Source of the DNA: PALSA-926 sp964476835
Lineage (GTDB): Bacteria; Pseudomonadota; Alphaproteobacteria; Micavibrionales; UBA2020
DNA length: 49,439 bases
Direction of reading: 5' to 3'
NCBI GenBank assembly: GCA_964476835.1
Contig: CAYZCE010000015.1
Coordinates: 1 to 49,439, forward strand
The notes beneath the pieces were generated by a model. That model was not told where the DNA came from. It worked only from the letters and a program-made list of their open reading frames with translations, and did no database searches. Shown piece after piece: positions 33,464 to 41,850 of this stretch (position 1 is the stretch's first letter; the number at the start of each line of letters is the position of its first letter). The translations under genes and the position numbers were made by a program.

Positions 33464-36160
33464 ATGACCAAGATCCTCCGCCTGCCCAACGGCCTCACCT
33501 GCCTCACCGACGAACGTCCGGGCACCGGCAAGGTCTCGATGCAGGTCCATATCAAGTCGGGCGGCATGCATGAAAAGCCGGAAGAAAACGGCCTCACCTA
33601 CCTGATGCAGGAATCCTGCAACGGCGGCACCAAGACGCGCAGCCGCGACCAGATCGCCGAAGAGATCGAGTCCCGGGGCGGTTCCTATTCAACATCGACG
33701 TCGCGCACGGAAACGGCATTCGAGGCTTCCGCGCTGACGCGTCATGCGGGCGCCACCTTCGCCGTCCTCGCCGACCTCGTGCGCAACCCCGCTTTCACCG
33801 CGGCCGAAGTGCAGAAAGCCAAGGCAATGGTCGAAGACGGCCTGAGCCAGCAGGAACAATCCCCCGGCACGATGGCCGCCATCAAGTTCGGCGAAGCCGC
33901 TTATGCCGGCCAGTCCGTCGGCCTCAACCCGATGGGCACGGAAGAGATGCTCTCCTCCTTCACGCCGAAGCAGGTGAAACAGAAATACGCCGAAGTGATG
34001 GCGCATCCCGAGAACATCGTGATCTCGTTCTCCGGCGACATCACAGCGGCCGAGGCGGAGAAGCTGGCCGCCGACTTCTTCGGCGACCTCGCCCCCGCCG
34101 CCGCGCCCGCCGTGAAACCGCCCATGACCTTCACCGGCGGCGACATCCGCGAAAGCAACGGCAACGACCAGCTCAACCTGCAATTCGGCTTCCCCGCGCC
34201 CGGGCAGGACAGCCCCGACCGCCTCATCTTCCTGCTGCTGGAAGAGGCGCTGGCGGGCGGCATGTCAACGCCGCTCTTCCAGGAAATCCGCGAGAAGCGC
34301 AGCCTTGTCTACAGCGTCGCCGCGCGCTACGTCCCGCTGGCGACCTCCGGCACCTTTCAGGTCATCGCCGGCAGCAGCCGCGGCAAGGCGGGCGAACTGA
34401 TGGAGGTCACCTTCGACCTGCTCGGCAAGATCGTGCGCGAGGGCTTCACCGACGTCGAACTCGCCCAGGCGCGCGAGCGCCTGATCCGCTCGATCAAGGA
34501 CGTCAGCGAGACCGCCGACGGCATGGCCACGCGCAATGCGCTGCAGATCCTGGCCTTCGGCCGCCTCATCCCCATCGAGGAAATGGCGGCGCAGCTCGCG
34601 CAGGTCACCGGCGACGACATCCGCCGCGCCGCGGCCGCGCTGCTGACGGGCGGATCTTACGCGCTGTCCGCCGTCGGCCCGCTCGACACGCTGCCCGCTG
34701 CGCAGGAGATCAAGGGCATGATGCAAAAGCAGGTCGCCGGCGTCACGCTGCCTGCCGCCAGCGCAAAAACCTCGATCAAGCCGCAACTGGCCGCCGCCGC
34801 GAAGAAGAACGACGACAAGACCGGCGAGCTCAAGATATCCACGCTGCCCAACGGCCTCAAGGTCATGACGCTGGAACGCCCCGGCACGCTGGCCTGCGGC
34901 GCATGGGTCGGCGCCGGTTCCGACCACGAGACGCCGGAGCTCAACGGCGCGACGCACATGAACGAGCACATGATGTTCAAGGGCACGCCGTCTTACGGCC
35001 CCGGCACCATCGACCGCATCGTCGAGGGCGAACTGGGCGGCGCGCTCAATGCCTATACCTCGAACGACCGCACCGTCTATTATTTCTACAGCCTTGAGCC
35101 GTCGGCGCTCGACAAGGTCATCGATATCTGCGGCGAGATGGTCTTCAAGGCCAATCTCGACGAAGGCGAATACGCCGGCAAGGACGGCATGCCCGGCGAG
35201 CGCGCCGTGGTGATCGAGGAGATCCGCCGCGCCAACGACAACCTCAGCAGCCGCAAGTGGGACCTGCTGAACGCGACGGCCTATCCCGACCAAGAACACG
35301 GCCGCACCGTGCTCGGCCCCGAGGAAGGCCTGCTCAAGATCACCGCGAAGATGCTCGCCGACTACCGCGACGAGTTCTACGCGCCCAACAACGTGGTCTT
35401 CTCCGCCGTCGGCCCCGTTCGCCACGAGGACTTCGTCAAGCTGGTGGAAGCCAAGTACGGCAACCTCGTCCCGCAGAACTTCCCCGCCCTGCCGACGCCC
35501 GTCTACAAGGGCGGCACCGCGTGGGTCGAGATGGATGCGGCGCAGCTGTGCAACATCGCGCTGGTCGCCGAATCCGTCCCTACCACGCACCCCGACTCCC
35601 CGGCCTACGAAGTGCTGTCGCTGATCCTGGGCGAAGGTGAATCCTCGCGCCTCAGCCGCGAGCTGGTCATCAACCGCGAGCTGGCCTCCGACGTCGCCGC
35701 GGGCGAGATGGATTACCACAACTGCGGGCAGCTGCTGGTCGTCTCAAACGTCAAGGCGAAGAACGTCAAGGCCTTCATCGGCGGCGTTTACGGCGAGATC
35801 CGCAAGCTGGCCGACGACCTGACCGAGGCCGAGCTCGACAAAGCGAAGGCGACGCTCGAGATGTCCATGCTCTCCGCGCTCGAAACCAACAGCGAAGCCT
35901 GCGACGTGCACGGCAACAACGTGCTGGCCTATGGCCGCCTCGTCACGCCGGCGGAAATCTCCGAACGCGTGCAGGCGCTGACGGTCGACGACATCAAGCG
36001 GGTGGCCAAACAGATGCTCGCCTGCAACCCGACGCTGGCGATGGTCGTGCCCACAGGCACCGATGCCAAGCTTTTGCCCACGCACGAGGAGGTCGTCGCC
36101 ATGCGCGACGGCACGTGCCTGCCGGGAAAGTGCAAGCCGAAGGGGCCTGAGGCGGCGTAA
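33464..36160 (+). CDS. Fused double M16 zinc peptidase
   Basis: An 898-residue protein made of two M16B halves. The N-terminal half (1 to about 430) has lost the zinc site: the expected HxxEH region reads ENGLTYLMQESCNGG. It keeps the substrate-binding pair R279 and Y283 in REKRSLVYSV. The C-terminal half (about 458-898) has HMNEH (H498, E501, H502) and E579 in GERAVVIEEI, exactly 76 residues after H502, so its zinc site is intact. It lacks the R/Y pair (VINRELASDVA). The halves therefore look like the two subunits of a heterodimeric M16B peptidase fused into one chain. No signal peptide is seen. AAGGAG lies about 14 nt before the ATG. Confidence 0.92.
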   Translation: MTKILRLPNGLTCLTDERPGTGKVSMQVHIKSGGMHEKPEENGLTYLMQESCNGGTKTRSRDQIAEEIESRGGSYSTSTSRTETAFEASALTRHAGATFAVLADLVRNPAFTAAEVQKAKAMVEDGLSQQEQSPGTMAAIKFGEAAYAGQSVGLNPMGTEEMLSSFTPKQVKQKYAEVMAHPENIVISFSGDITAAEAEKLAADFFGDLAPAAAPAVKPPMTFTGGDIRESNGNDQLNLQFGFPAPGQDSPDRLIFLLLEEALAGGMSTPLFQEIREKRSLVYSVAARYVPLATSGTFQVIAGSSRGKAGELMEVTFDLLGKIVREGFTDVELAQARERLIRSIKDVSETADGMATRNALQILAFGRLIPIEEMAAQLAQVTGDDIRRAAAALLTGGSYALSAVGPLDTLPAAQEIKGMMQKQVAGVTLPAASAKTSIKPQLAAAAKKNDDKTGELKISTLPNGLKVMTLERPGTLACGAWVGAGSDHETPELNGATHMNEHMMFKGTPSYGPGTIDRIVEGELGGALNAYTSNDRTVYYFYSLEPSALDKVIDICGEMVFKANLDEGEYAGKDGMPGERAVVIEEIRRANDNLSSRKWDLLNATAYPDQEHGRTVLGPEEGLLKITAKMLADYRDEFYAPNNVVFSAVGPVRHEDFVKLVEAKYGNLVPQNFPALPTPVYKGGTAWVEMDAAQLCNIALVAESVPTTHPDSPAYEVLSLILGEGESSRLSRELVINRELASDVAAGEMDYHNCGQLLVVSNVKAKNVKAFIGGVYGEIRKLADDLTEAELDKAKATLEMSMLSALETNSEACDVHGNNVLAYGRLVTPAEISERVQALTVDDIKRVAKQMLACNPTLAMVVPTGTDAKLLPTHEEVVAMRDGTCLPGKCKPKGPEAA

Positions 36161-36171
36161 GCGCTATTTGA

Positions 36172-36846
36172 TCAGTAAGAGCGGAACAAGCTGCGGAGCT
36201 TGCCCTGGATCTGCACGCGGTCAGGCGTGAGGCGGATGGGCTGGTAGGAGTCGTTTTCGGGCATCAGCACGACGGAGCCGATTTCGCGGCGCAGGCGCTT
36301 GAGGGTCACTTCCTCGTCATCCACCAGCGCGACCACGATGTCGCCGTCGTTGGCGCGGTCGCATTTTTCGATGACGATGACGTCGCCGTCCATGATGCCG
36401 GCCTTGATCATCGAATCCCCTTCGACGGTGAGCGCATAGCAGGCCTTGGCGCCCAGCATGCTCATGGGGAGCTCGATCATGTCTTGCTCGTGCCGCACCG
36501 CCTCGATCGGCGTGCCGGCGGCGATCTTGCCGTAGAGGGGAATTTTTGCAGTCTCTTCCGCCTTCGGCGCAGCGGGCTTGAAGCGCGTGACGGAAGCGCC
36601 CGGCGCGGCCTTTTGCGGCGTCGCGGGCATGTTCTCCGGCAATTTCTTGACTTCGAGCGCGCGCGCCTTGTTGGGCAGACGCTCGAGGAAGCCGCGCTCC
36701 ACCAGCGCGTTGATCAGGCGGTGGATGCCCGACTTGGATTTCAGGTTCAGCCCCAGCTTCATCTCCTCGAACGACGGCGAGAGGCCGGTATCCTGGATGT
36801 AATCGTTCACAAAGATCAGCAGGTCGCGTTGTTTCCTGGTCAGCAT
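36172..36846 (-). CDS. lexA: LexA repressor
   Basis: The SOS repressor, 224 residues. The N-terminal winged helix (MLTRKQRDLLIFVNDYIQDT ... SGIHRLINALVERGF) is followed by a linker and the S24 peptidase domain. The self-cleavage site is A110-G111 in KIAAGTP, the catalytic serine is S145 in EGDSM and the lysine is K183 in VTLKRL. A canonical alphaproteobacterial LexA box lies 28 nt upstream over the -10 region, so autoregulation is expected. It converges with the M16 gene, leaving 11 nt between them. Confidence 0.96.
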   Translation of the reverse strand: MLTRKQRDLLIFVNDYIQDTGLSPSFEEMKLGLNLKSKSGIHRLINALVERGFLERLPNKARALEVKKLPENMPATPQKAAPGASVTRFKPAAPKAEETAKIPLYGKIAAGTPIEAVRHEQDMIELPMSMLGAKACYALTVEGDSMIKAGIMDGDVIVIEKCDRANDGDIVVALVDDEEVTLKRLRREIGSVVLMPENDSYQPIRLTPDRVQIQGKLRSLFRSY

Positions 36847-36873
36847 GAGGCCTCCGGTTTCTATTCTTCTTTT

Positions 36874-36888
36874 GTTCTAGTTTAGTTC
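36874..36888. promoter_or_regulatory. LexA operator GTTC-N7-GTTC
   Basis: GTTC at 36874-36877 and 36885-36888 with a 7-nt spacer exactly match the alphaproteobacterial SOS box. It lies just upstream of lexA. Confidence 0.88.
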
Positions 36889-36902
36889 TCCCACCCTGTC
36901 AA
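36874..36902 (-). promoter_or_regulatory. lexA promoter
   Basis: On the minus strand, a perfect TTGACA (36897-36902), a 17-nt spacer and TAGAAC (36874-36879). The -10 and spacer coincide with the LexA box, so bound LexA would block RNA polymerase. Confidence 0.7.
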
Positions 36903-36943
36903 GCCGCATATTTTGCCGCTGGCCATCAGCCGGTAAAAAAGAC

Positions 36944-37855
36944 ATGATAAGGCAGGGAGTTATCACGCACATGCGTCAGATGTCCGCCATGCTTTGCCTC
37001 GCCTGCCTGCTGGGCCTGTTCCTGGCCCGGGCCGGTCATGCCGCAAACGATGCGACCGGCGACATCCACCTGACTGTCACGCGCACCGGCATCTGCGCCG
37101 CGCCGCCGCCCCCGCTCGTCAGCCTGCTGCCGGAACCCTTGCACGCCGCGACGCCGCGCCCGCTGATCGCGATCATCATCGACGACGTCGGCGTCGACCA
37201 GAAACGCTCCGCCCGCGCGGTGGCGGAACTGGCGCCGGAAGTGACGATGTCATACCTGGCCTATGCGCCGCATATCCGCGAACAGGTCGCCAGCGCGCAG
37301 GAAAAAGGCCATCCCATCATGCTGCACCTGCCATGGGAGCCGGACAGCGCGCATGAAGACCCGGGGCCGCACCATCTCTCCGTCACGATGCCGGAGGCCG
37401 TGCTGGCCAAGAACCTCGCCGCCAATCTCGACGGCTTTTCCGGCTACACCGGCGTCAACAACCACATGGGCAGCAAGTTCTCGCGCTACCGCGCCGGGCT
37501 GGAGCTGGTGATGGACGAGCTGAAGAAGCGCCACGTCTTCTATCTCGATTCCAAGACCACGCCGCGCAGCATCGCCGAAAAAGTCGCGCGCGAGAAAGGC
37601 CTGCCCACCACGCACCGCGACGTCTTCATCGACGACGACAACGCGCCCGCCGCCGTCGCCGCGCAGATCCGCGAGATCGAGCGTGTGGCGCGCTGCCACG
37701 GCTCGGCCGTCGCCATCGGCCACCCGCGCGACGCCACGCTGGCGGCGCTGAAGGCATGGCTGCCGACGCTGCAGGACAGGGGTTTTACGCTTGCGACGAC
37801 GGAGAGCGTCATCGACTACCGCGCCCATGCCGCGGCCATCGCCAGCAAGGAGTAA
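36944..37855 (+). CDS. Divergent polysaccharide deacetylase family protein
   Basis: A 303-residue protein of the DUF610/divergent polysaccharide deacetylase family. An N-terminal hydrophobic segment ending ARAGHAAND is a likely signal peptide. The family blocks are IAIIIDDVGVDQ, MLHLPWEP, GVNNHMGSKFSR, FYLDSKTTPRS and AIGHPRDATL. The DD and the NNHMGS histidine fit the metal site, so a periplasmic role on a cell-wall glycan is likely but not proven. The ATG at 36971 (GGGAG 11 nt upstream) is an alternative that would place the signal peptide closer to the start. In many relatives it lies next to envC-like and ctpA genes, which are not here. Confidence 0.88.
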   Translation: MIRQGVITHMRQMSAMLCLACLLGLFLARAGHAANDATGDIHLTVTRTGICAAPPPPLVSLLPEPLHAATPRPLIAIIIDDVGVDQKRSARAVAELAPEVTMSYLAYAPHIREQVASAQEKGHPIMLHLPWEPDSAHEDPGPHHLSVTMPEAVLAKNLAANLDGFSGYTGVNNHMGSKFSRYRAGLELVMDELKKRHVFYLDSKTTPRSIAEKVAREKGLPTTHRDVFIDDDNAPAAVAAQIREIERVARCHGSAVAIGHPRDATLAALKAWLPTLQDRGFTLATTESVIDYRAHAAAIASKE

Positions 37856-37859
37856 ACGC

Positions 37860-38918
37860 ATGACCACCGACGTCCTGATCAGCACCAATGGCAAGGCCGG
37901 CATCATCACGCTCAACCGTCCGCAGGCGCTCAACGCGCTGACGCACGGCATGGTCGTGGCGATGGACGAAGCGCTGCAAAAATGGGCAAAAGATCCCGCG
38001 ATCGAGGCGGTGATCGTCGAAGGCGCCGGCGGCCGCGCGTTCTGCGCCGGCGGCGACGTCAAGGGCATCACCATCGAGATGAAGGCCGCGAAAGACAAAG
38101 GCGAAGACTGCCCCGCCGCACGCGACTTCTTCCGCGCCGAATATACGCTCAACCACCGCATCCATACTTTCCCCAAGCCCTATATCTCTCTGATCGACGG
38201 CGTGGTGATGGGCGGCGGCATGGGGATTTCCGCACACGGCTCCCACCGCGTCGCGACCGAGAACGTGCTCTTCGCCATGCCCGAGGCCAACATCGGTTTC
38301 TTCCCCGACGTCGGCGGCGGTTATTTCCTCTCGCGCCGGCCGGGACAGACCGGCCTTTACCTTGCGCTGACTTGCCAGCGGGCCAAGGCATTTGATGCGC
38401 GCTACATCGGCTTTTCCACCCATACGGTGCCGGCGGAGAGCCTCGCGCTGGTGCGCGACGAGATCATCGCGTCGCCGTCGCATCTCGAAGATATCCTCTC
38501 GCTCTACGACCGCGCGCCGGATGCCGCGGCGTCGGAACTGGCGCCGCACCGCGCGCAGATCGACGCCTGCTTCGCGCACAACCGCGTCGAGGACATCGTC
38601 GCCGCGCTCGAGGCGGACGGATCGGACTGGGCGCAGGAAACTCTGCACGCGCTTGCCATCATGTCGCCCTCCAGCCTCAAGATCGCGCTGCGCCAGATCC
38701 GCCTCTCGGCCAAGATGTCGTTTGCCGAGATCATGGTCATGGAATACAGGCTTGCCCAGGCCTGCCTCGCCCGCCCGGATTTCTATGAAGGCGTCCGCGC
38801 CGCCCTGATCGACAAAGACCGCCGTCCGCGCTGGTCGCCCGCCCGAGTCACCGATGTCACGGAAGCCGAAATTGAGCAATGTTTTCAGAAAGTTGAGACG
38901 CCAGACATTGTTTTTTAA
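37860..38918 (+). CDS. 3-hydroxyisobutyryl-CoA hydrolase (crotonase superfamily)
   Basis: A 352-residue crotonase-fold enzyme. GGRAFCAGGDVKG and GVVMGGGMGIS form the oxyanion hole. FAMPEANIGFFPDVGGGYFLSR matches the 3-hydroxyisobutyryl-CoA hydrolase branch, as does the length above 340 residues; simple enoyl-CoA hydratases are about 260. The role would be thioester hydrolysis in valine degradation. The ATG at 37860 has AAGGAG 7 nt upstream, partly inside the previous gene; an in-frame ATG at 37791 lies within that gene and is rejected. No other valine-pathway genes are adjacent. Confidence 0.87.
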   Translation: MTTDVLISTNGKAGIITLNRPQALNALTHGMVVAMDEALQKWAKDPAIEAVIVEGAGGRAFCAGGDVKGITIEMKAAKDKGEDCPAARDFFRAEYTLNHRIHTFPKPYISLIDGVVMGGGMGISAHGSHRVATENVLFAMPEANIGFFPDVGGGYFLSRRPGQTGLYLALTCQRAKAFDARYIGFSTHTVPAESLALVRDEIIASPSHLEDILSLYDRAPDAAASELAPHRAQIDACFAHNRVEDIVAALEADGSDWAQETLHALAIMSPSSLKIALRQIRLSAKMSFAEIMVMEYRLAQACLARPDFYEGVRAALIDKDRRPRWSPARVTDVTEAEIEQCFQKVETPDIVF

Positions 38919-38936
38919 TTAGTTATAAGGTATAAT
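38908..38936 (+). promoter_or_regulatory. Putative sigma70 promoter of the MarR gene
   Basis: TTGTTT (38908-38913), a 17-nt spacer and a perfect TATAAT (38931-38936). A second TATAAT follows at about 38948. The -35 lies inside the end of the preceding gene. The stretch to the GTG start is strongly AT-rich. Confidence 0.6.
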
Positions 38937-38976
38937 AAATTTAAGTATAATTCGCGACTATACTAGGAGATGCCCT

Positions 38977-39447
38977 GTGACCCCCTATTATGATTCAATC
39001 AACCTGATCGAACGATTGCACCGCCAGTTCATGGACGTGCTGAAGGTGGAGCTGGAGCGTGCCGGCGTCCTCGACATCAACAACGTGCAGAGCCTGATCC
39101 TGCACAACATCGGCACCGACGAGCTGACGGTGGGCGAGTTGACGGTGCGCGGCTATTACCTCGGCTCCAACGTCTCCTACAACGTCAAGAAGATGGTCGA
39201 AAATGGCTACCTGGTGCAGGAACGCTCGATCCACGACAAGCGCTCGGTACGCGTGAAGCTCTCGGAAAAGGGCCGCAAGCTCGACGAGGCGATCACCAAG
39301 CTCTACAAGCACCACGAAGAACGCCTCGCCGGCTCCCCCCTCACCCCGCAACGCTTGGAGACGATGAACCAGTCCTTGCGCGACCTCGAAGTCTTCTGGG
39401 GCGAACAGATCGGCGCCGGCGGCCTGAACATCGCGACCGGGTCGTAA
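38977..39447 (+). CDS. MarR-family winged-helix regulator (LdtR-like)
   Basis: A 156-residue cytosolic DNA-binding protein. The winged helix runs about 35-105, with the recognition region RGYYLGSNVSYNVKKMVENGYL and the wing QERSIHDKRSVRVKLSEKG. This sequence resembles LdtR, an alphaproteobacterial MarR protein linked to control of an L,D-transpeptidase and stress response; that is a family-level match. It starts with GTG at 38977, with AGGAG 7 nt upstream; an ATG at 38971 is out of frame. It has its own AT-rich promoter and a hairpin after the stop. Confidence 0.9.
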   Translation: MTPYYDSINLIERLHRQFMDVLKVELERAGVLDINNVQSLILHNIGTDELTVGELTVRGYYLGSNVSYNVKKMVENGYLVQERSIHDKRSVRVKLSEKGRKLDEAITKLYKHHEERLAGSPLTPQRLETMNQSLRDLEVFWGEQIGAGGLNIATGS

Positions 39448-39475
39448 ACCTCTCCATTTCAGGGCGATTCTGCAG

Positions 39476-39497
39476 CGGCCACGCTTTTACGTGGCCG
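39476..39497 (+). terminator. Hairpin after the MarR gene, probable terminator
   Basis: CGGCCACG and CGTGGCCG form an 8-bp stem with a 6-nt loop, followed by AAATCTTTTG. The T-run is short and interrupted, so termination may be weak. Confidence 0.5.
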
Positions 39498-39549
39498 AAA
39501 TCTTTTGTAACACCATGAAAATTATACAAGAATTATTTTACAGATAATC

Positions 39550-39578
39550 TTGATAGCACCTGTGTTTTTCTGTATATT
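39550..39578 (+). promoter_or_regulatory. Putative sigma70 promoter of the glycine-rich membrane protein pair
   Basis: TTGATA (39550-39555), a 17-nt spacer and TATATT (39573-39578), 37 nt before the ATG at 39616. The surrounding DNA from 39498 to 39615 is markedly AT-rich. Confidence 0.6.
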
Positions 39579-39615
39579 ATTTCAATATTATGAAATTAAA
39601 AAAAGAGGTAAGCTC

Positions 39616-40143
39616 ATGCTGGATAGAGACGACGAAAATGACTTTTTCAAAATCGGTCTTTACGGTGGTTTGATCGGTTCATGGCTTAATCTCACTAGCC
39701 TCATTCAAGGAATTGGAGCTCTCGCGACCATCAGCGGCATCGTCGCCGGCGGTTTCGTAGGCATTATCGGCGGCGCACTTCTTGGTGCCGGCATCGGCGC
39801 CGTTATCGGCAGGCTGGTCGGCAGGCTCACAGAAAAAAAAGCCAAGAAGCCGGGGAAGAAAGCCACGCAAGAGCGACGCCAAAGAATAGAACGCAAAGCT
39901 AAGGACGGCAGCACGATCGGCATGTCGCTCGGCTTTGGCATCGGCATGATACTTGGCACGACAGCCGGTGTGATTGTCCTGCATAAGCTGGAAACACCAA
40001 CAGCACCTGAAAAGCCCAAAACCGAAACCGCATGGAATATCTCCGTCAACGACAACTTCAATGCACATGCCATGAAGGCCGACAAGACGCTGGTACTCGA
40101 TGCGAAGGCTTTCACACGCCTTGCCGCAGCACCGAAGGCATAA
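39616..40143 (+). CDS. Glycine-zipper membrane protein 1 with conserved C-terminal tail
   Basis: A 175-residue protein I cannot assign. Residues about 10-75 are hydrophobic and Gly/Ala-rich with GxxxG spacing (GIVAGGFVGIIGGALLGAG). A basic, Lys/Arg-rich segment covers about 76-100, and a second membrane segment about 102-122 (GMSLGFGIGMILGTTAGVIV). The tail AWNISVNDNFNAHAMK followed by KTLVLDAKAFT is nearly identical to that of the next gene. GAGG lies 7 nt before the ATG at 39616; the reading from 39550 overlaps the promoter and is rejected. The first third uses more A and T than its neighbours, a hint of transfer. Confidence 0.7.
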   Translation: MLDRDDENDFFKIGLYGGLIGSWLNLTSLIQGIGALATISGIVAGGFVGIIGGALLGAGIGAVIGRLVGRLTEKKAKKPGKKATQERRQRIERKAKDGSTIGMSLGFGIGMILGTTAGVIVLHKLETPTAPEKPKTETAWNISVNDNFNAHAMKADKTLVLDAKAFTRLAAAPKA

Positions 40144-40152
40144 GGTAAAACC

Positions 40153-40572
40153 ATGACCCGCGAACATAAAGATGCATTGCTTCTTGGCGGCTTTCTCGGC
40201 GGCGGCGCGATTGTGGCCGTCGGGGTATCGTGCCTGATTCCCGTCCTGACGCTGGGGGCGGCCATCGGCTGCGCATTCGGCAGCGTCTTCGGTTATTTCG
40301 CCGGCCTCTGCAGTTTTCACCGCTGGTTCAGCACTGAGAAGAAATGCGCCGGCGACCTCAGCCTGCTCGCCGGCATGCTGCTCGGCACGGCCGTCGGCGG
40401 CATCGGCCTGCCCTACCTCATCACCCGCGCGCACCAGCACGGCCATGCCGCGCCGAAGCAGACGGCGTGGAACATCTCCGTGCACGACGATTTCAACACG
40501 CGCGCGATGAAATCCGGCAAAACGCTGGTGCTCGACGCGAAAGCTTTCACTGCACCCAAGCGCGCGGCATAA
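40153..40572 (+). CDS. Glycine-zipper membrane protein 2 with conserved C-terminal tail
   Basis: A 139-residue protein starting 9 nt after its partner. Hydrophobic Gly-rich segments lie at about 8-52 (LLLGGFLGGGAIVAVGVSCL) and 68-90 (LSLLAGMLLGTAVGGIGLPY), with an FHRWFSTEKKC loop between. The last 35 residues repeat the tail of the preceding protein: TAWNISVHDDFNTRAMK, then KTLVLDAKAFT. The membrane parts of the two proteins are much less alike than their tails, so the tail is the conserved functional element. Role unknown. Confidence 0.7.
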   Translation: MTREHKDALLLGGFLGGGAIVAVGVSCLIPVLTLGAAIGCAFGSVFGYFAGLCSFHRWFSTEKKCAGDLSLLAGMLLGTAVGGIGLPYLITRAHQHGHAAPKQTAWNISVHDDFNTRAMKSGKTLVLDAKAFTAPKRAA

Positions 40573-40584
40573 ACTCCCGAGCAA

Positions 40585-40622
40585 TAAAAAAAGAGCCAGT
40601 CTTGCGACCGGCTCTTTTTTTT
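40585..40622. terminator. Bidirectional intrinsic terminator
   Basis: An A-run, then arms AGAGCC-GTC and GAC-GGCTCT with one mismatch, then nine T. It serves both the plus-strand pair and the minus-strand rpsO. Confidence 0.88.
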
Positions 40623-40641
40623 TCATCCGCAGCGGCGGCGC

Positions 40642-40911
40642 TTAGGAGCGCAGGCCGAGGCTATCGATGAGAGTTTCGTAGCGCTTGCTATCGCTCTTCT
40701 TGATGTAGTTGAGAAGGCGGCGGCGGTTGGCGACCATGACGAGCAGACCGCGGCGGCTGCTGACGTCCTTCTTGTGGCCCTTGAGGTGCTCGGTCAGCGA
40801 CTTGATGCGCTCGGTGAGCAGGGCGATTTGCACTTCGGGCGAACCGGTGTCTTTCGCGCCGGTCGCGTACTTCTTGATGACTTCTTGCTTCTTTTTCGCT
40901 TCAATCGACAT
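40642..40911 (-). CDS. rpsO: 30S ribosomal protein S15
   Basis: An 89-residue ribosomal protein that binds 16S rRNA early in 30S assembly. The sequence TGSPEVQIALLTERI, LTEHLKGHKKD and SRRGLLVMVANRRRLLNYI is typical throughout. It follows truB by 15 nt as the last gene of the rimP operon. In most proteobacteria pnp follows rpsO; here a terminator and convergent genes follow instead, so pnp is elsewhere. Confidence 0.97.
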   Translation of the reverse strand: MSIEAKKKQEVIKKYATGAKDTGSPEVQIALLTERIKSLTEHLKGHKKDVSSRRGLLVMVANRRRLLNYIKKSDSKRYETLIDSLGLRS

Positions 40912-40926
40912 CGGGTACTCCTATAG

Positions 40927-41850
40927 TCAGAGGTTAAACAAACGCACCGGGTGAAGGTCGGCGCCATCCTTGCGCAGGATGGCGAGAGGCTTGTTATCGC
41001 CCATCGCCAGAACCGTTTCCGCGTCTTCCATGCCGTTCAGACGTTCGACGTCCTGGCGGGAAATCAGGCGGATGGCCTGGCCTTGCCTTATCCGGTCGAT
41101 CTCGGCGTCCGTCAGGGCCAGAGCCGGGATGTCGTCCAGCACGGTCTCAACGGGCAGCAAATACCGATCAGGCGCGGACGATACCACCATTTTCTCGAAT
41201 TCGTCCAGCGGAATCGCCGTTTCTTCTGAAAAATGTCCGACTGCCCGCCGCCGGAGCTGCGAGACATGGCCAAAACAGCCCAAAATCAAGCCCATATCCC
41301 GGGCGACCGACCGCACATAGGTGCCCTTGCCGCAGTCCATTTCGAAGACGGCGGTGTCCGGCGTGGTCTCGATCAGGCGCAGGTCGTAGACGGTGACGGG
41401 GCGGGATTTCATCTCCACCTCTTCGCCTGCGCGTGCCAGATCATAGGCGCGCTCACCATTGATCTTGATGGCGGAGAAGCGCGGCGGCGTCTGCTCAATG
41501 TCGCCGATGAAACGGGGGATGGCGGCCAAAACCTGCTCGCGCGTCGGGCGGTTCGGCGAGGTATCGGTGACGTCGCCCTCGCTGTCATCGGTGTCGCGCG
41601 CCTGCCCCCACGTCGCGGTGAAGCGGTACGTCTTGTCATGGTCTTGGGCGTAACTGATCGTCTTGGTCGCCTCGCCCAGCGCAATGGGCAGGATGCCGGT
41701 CGCCAGCGGATCGAGCGTGCCCGCATGCCCCAGCTTCTGCGCATCGAGCGCGCGGCGCACGCGGCCGATCACCTGATTGGACGTCAACCCTTGCGGCTTG
41801 TCGATATTGAGCCAGCCGTGGATCGGCGTGCCTTTTTTTCTACGTCCCAC
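40927..41850 (-). CDS. truB: tRNA pseudouridine-55 synthase
   Basis: The enzyme that makes pseudouridine 55 in the T-loop of tRNAs. It has 307 residues. The catalytic aspartate is D47 in GHAGTLDPLATG, and GKGTYVRSVARD is the second family block. It starts with GTG at 41850, with GGAGG 6 nt upstream, and the first residues are basic. It overlaps the end of the DUF559 gene by 11 nt. The usual rbfA-truB adjacency is broken by that gene. Confidence 0.96.
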   Translation of the reverse strand: MGRRKKGTPIHGWLNIDKPQGLTSNQVIGRVRRALDAQKLGHAGTLDPLATGILPIALGEATKTISYAQDHDKTYRFTATWGQARDTDDSEGDVTDTSPNRPTREQVLAAIPRFIGDIEQTPPRFSAIKINGERAYDLARAGEEVEMKSRPVTVYDLRLIETTPDTAVFEMDCGKGTYVRSVARDMGLILGCFGHVSQLRRRAVGHFSEETAIPLDEFEKMVVSSAPDRYLLPVETVLDDIPALALTDAEIDRIRQGQAIRLISRQDVERLNGMEDAETVLAMGDNKPLAILRKDGADLHPVRLFNL

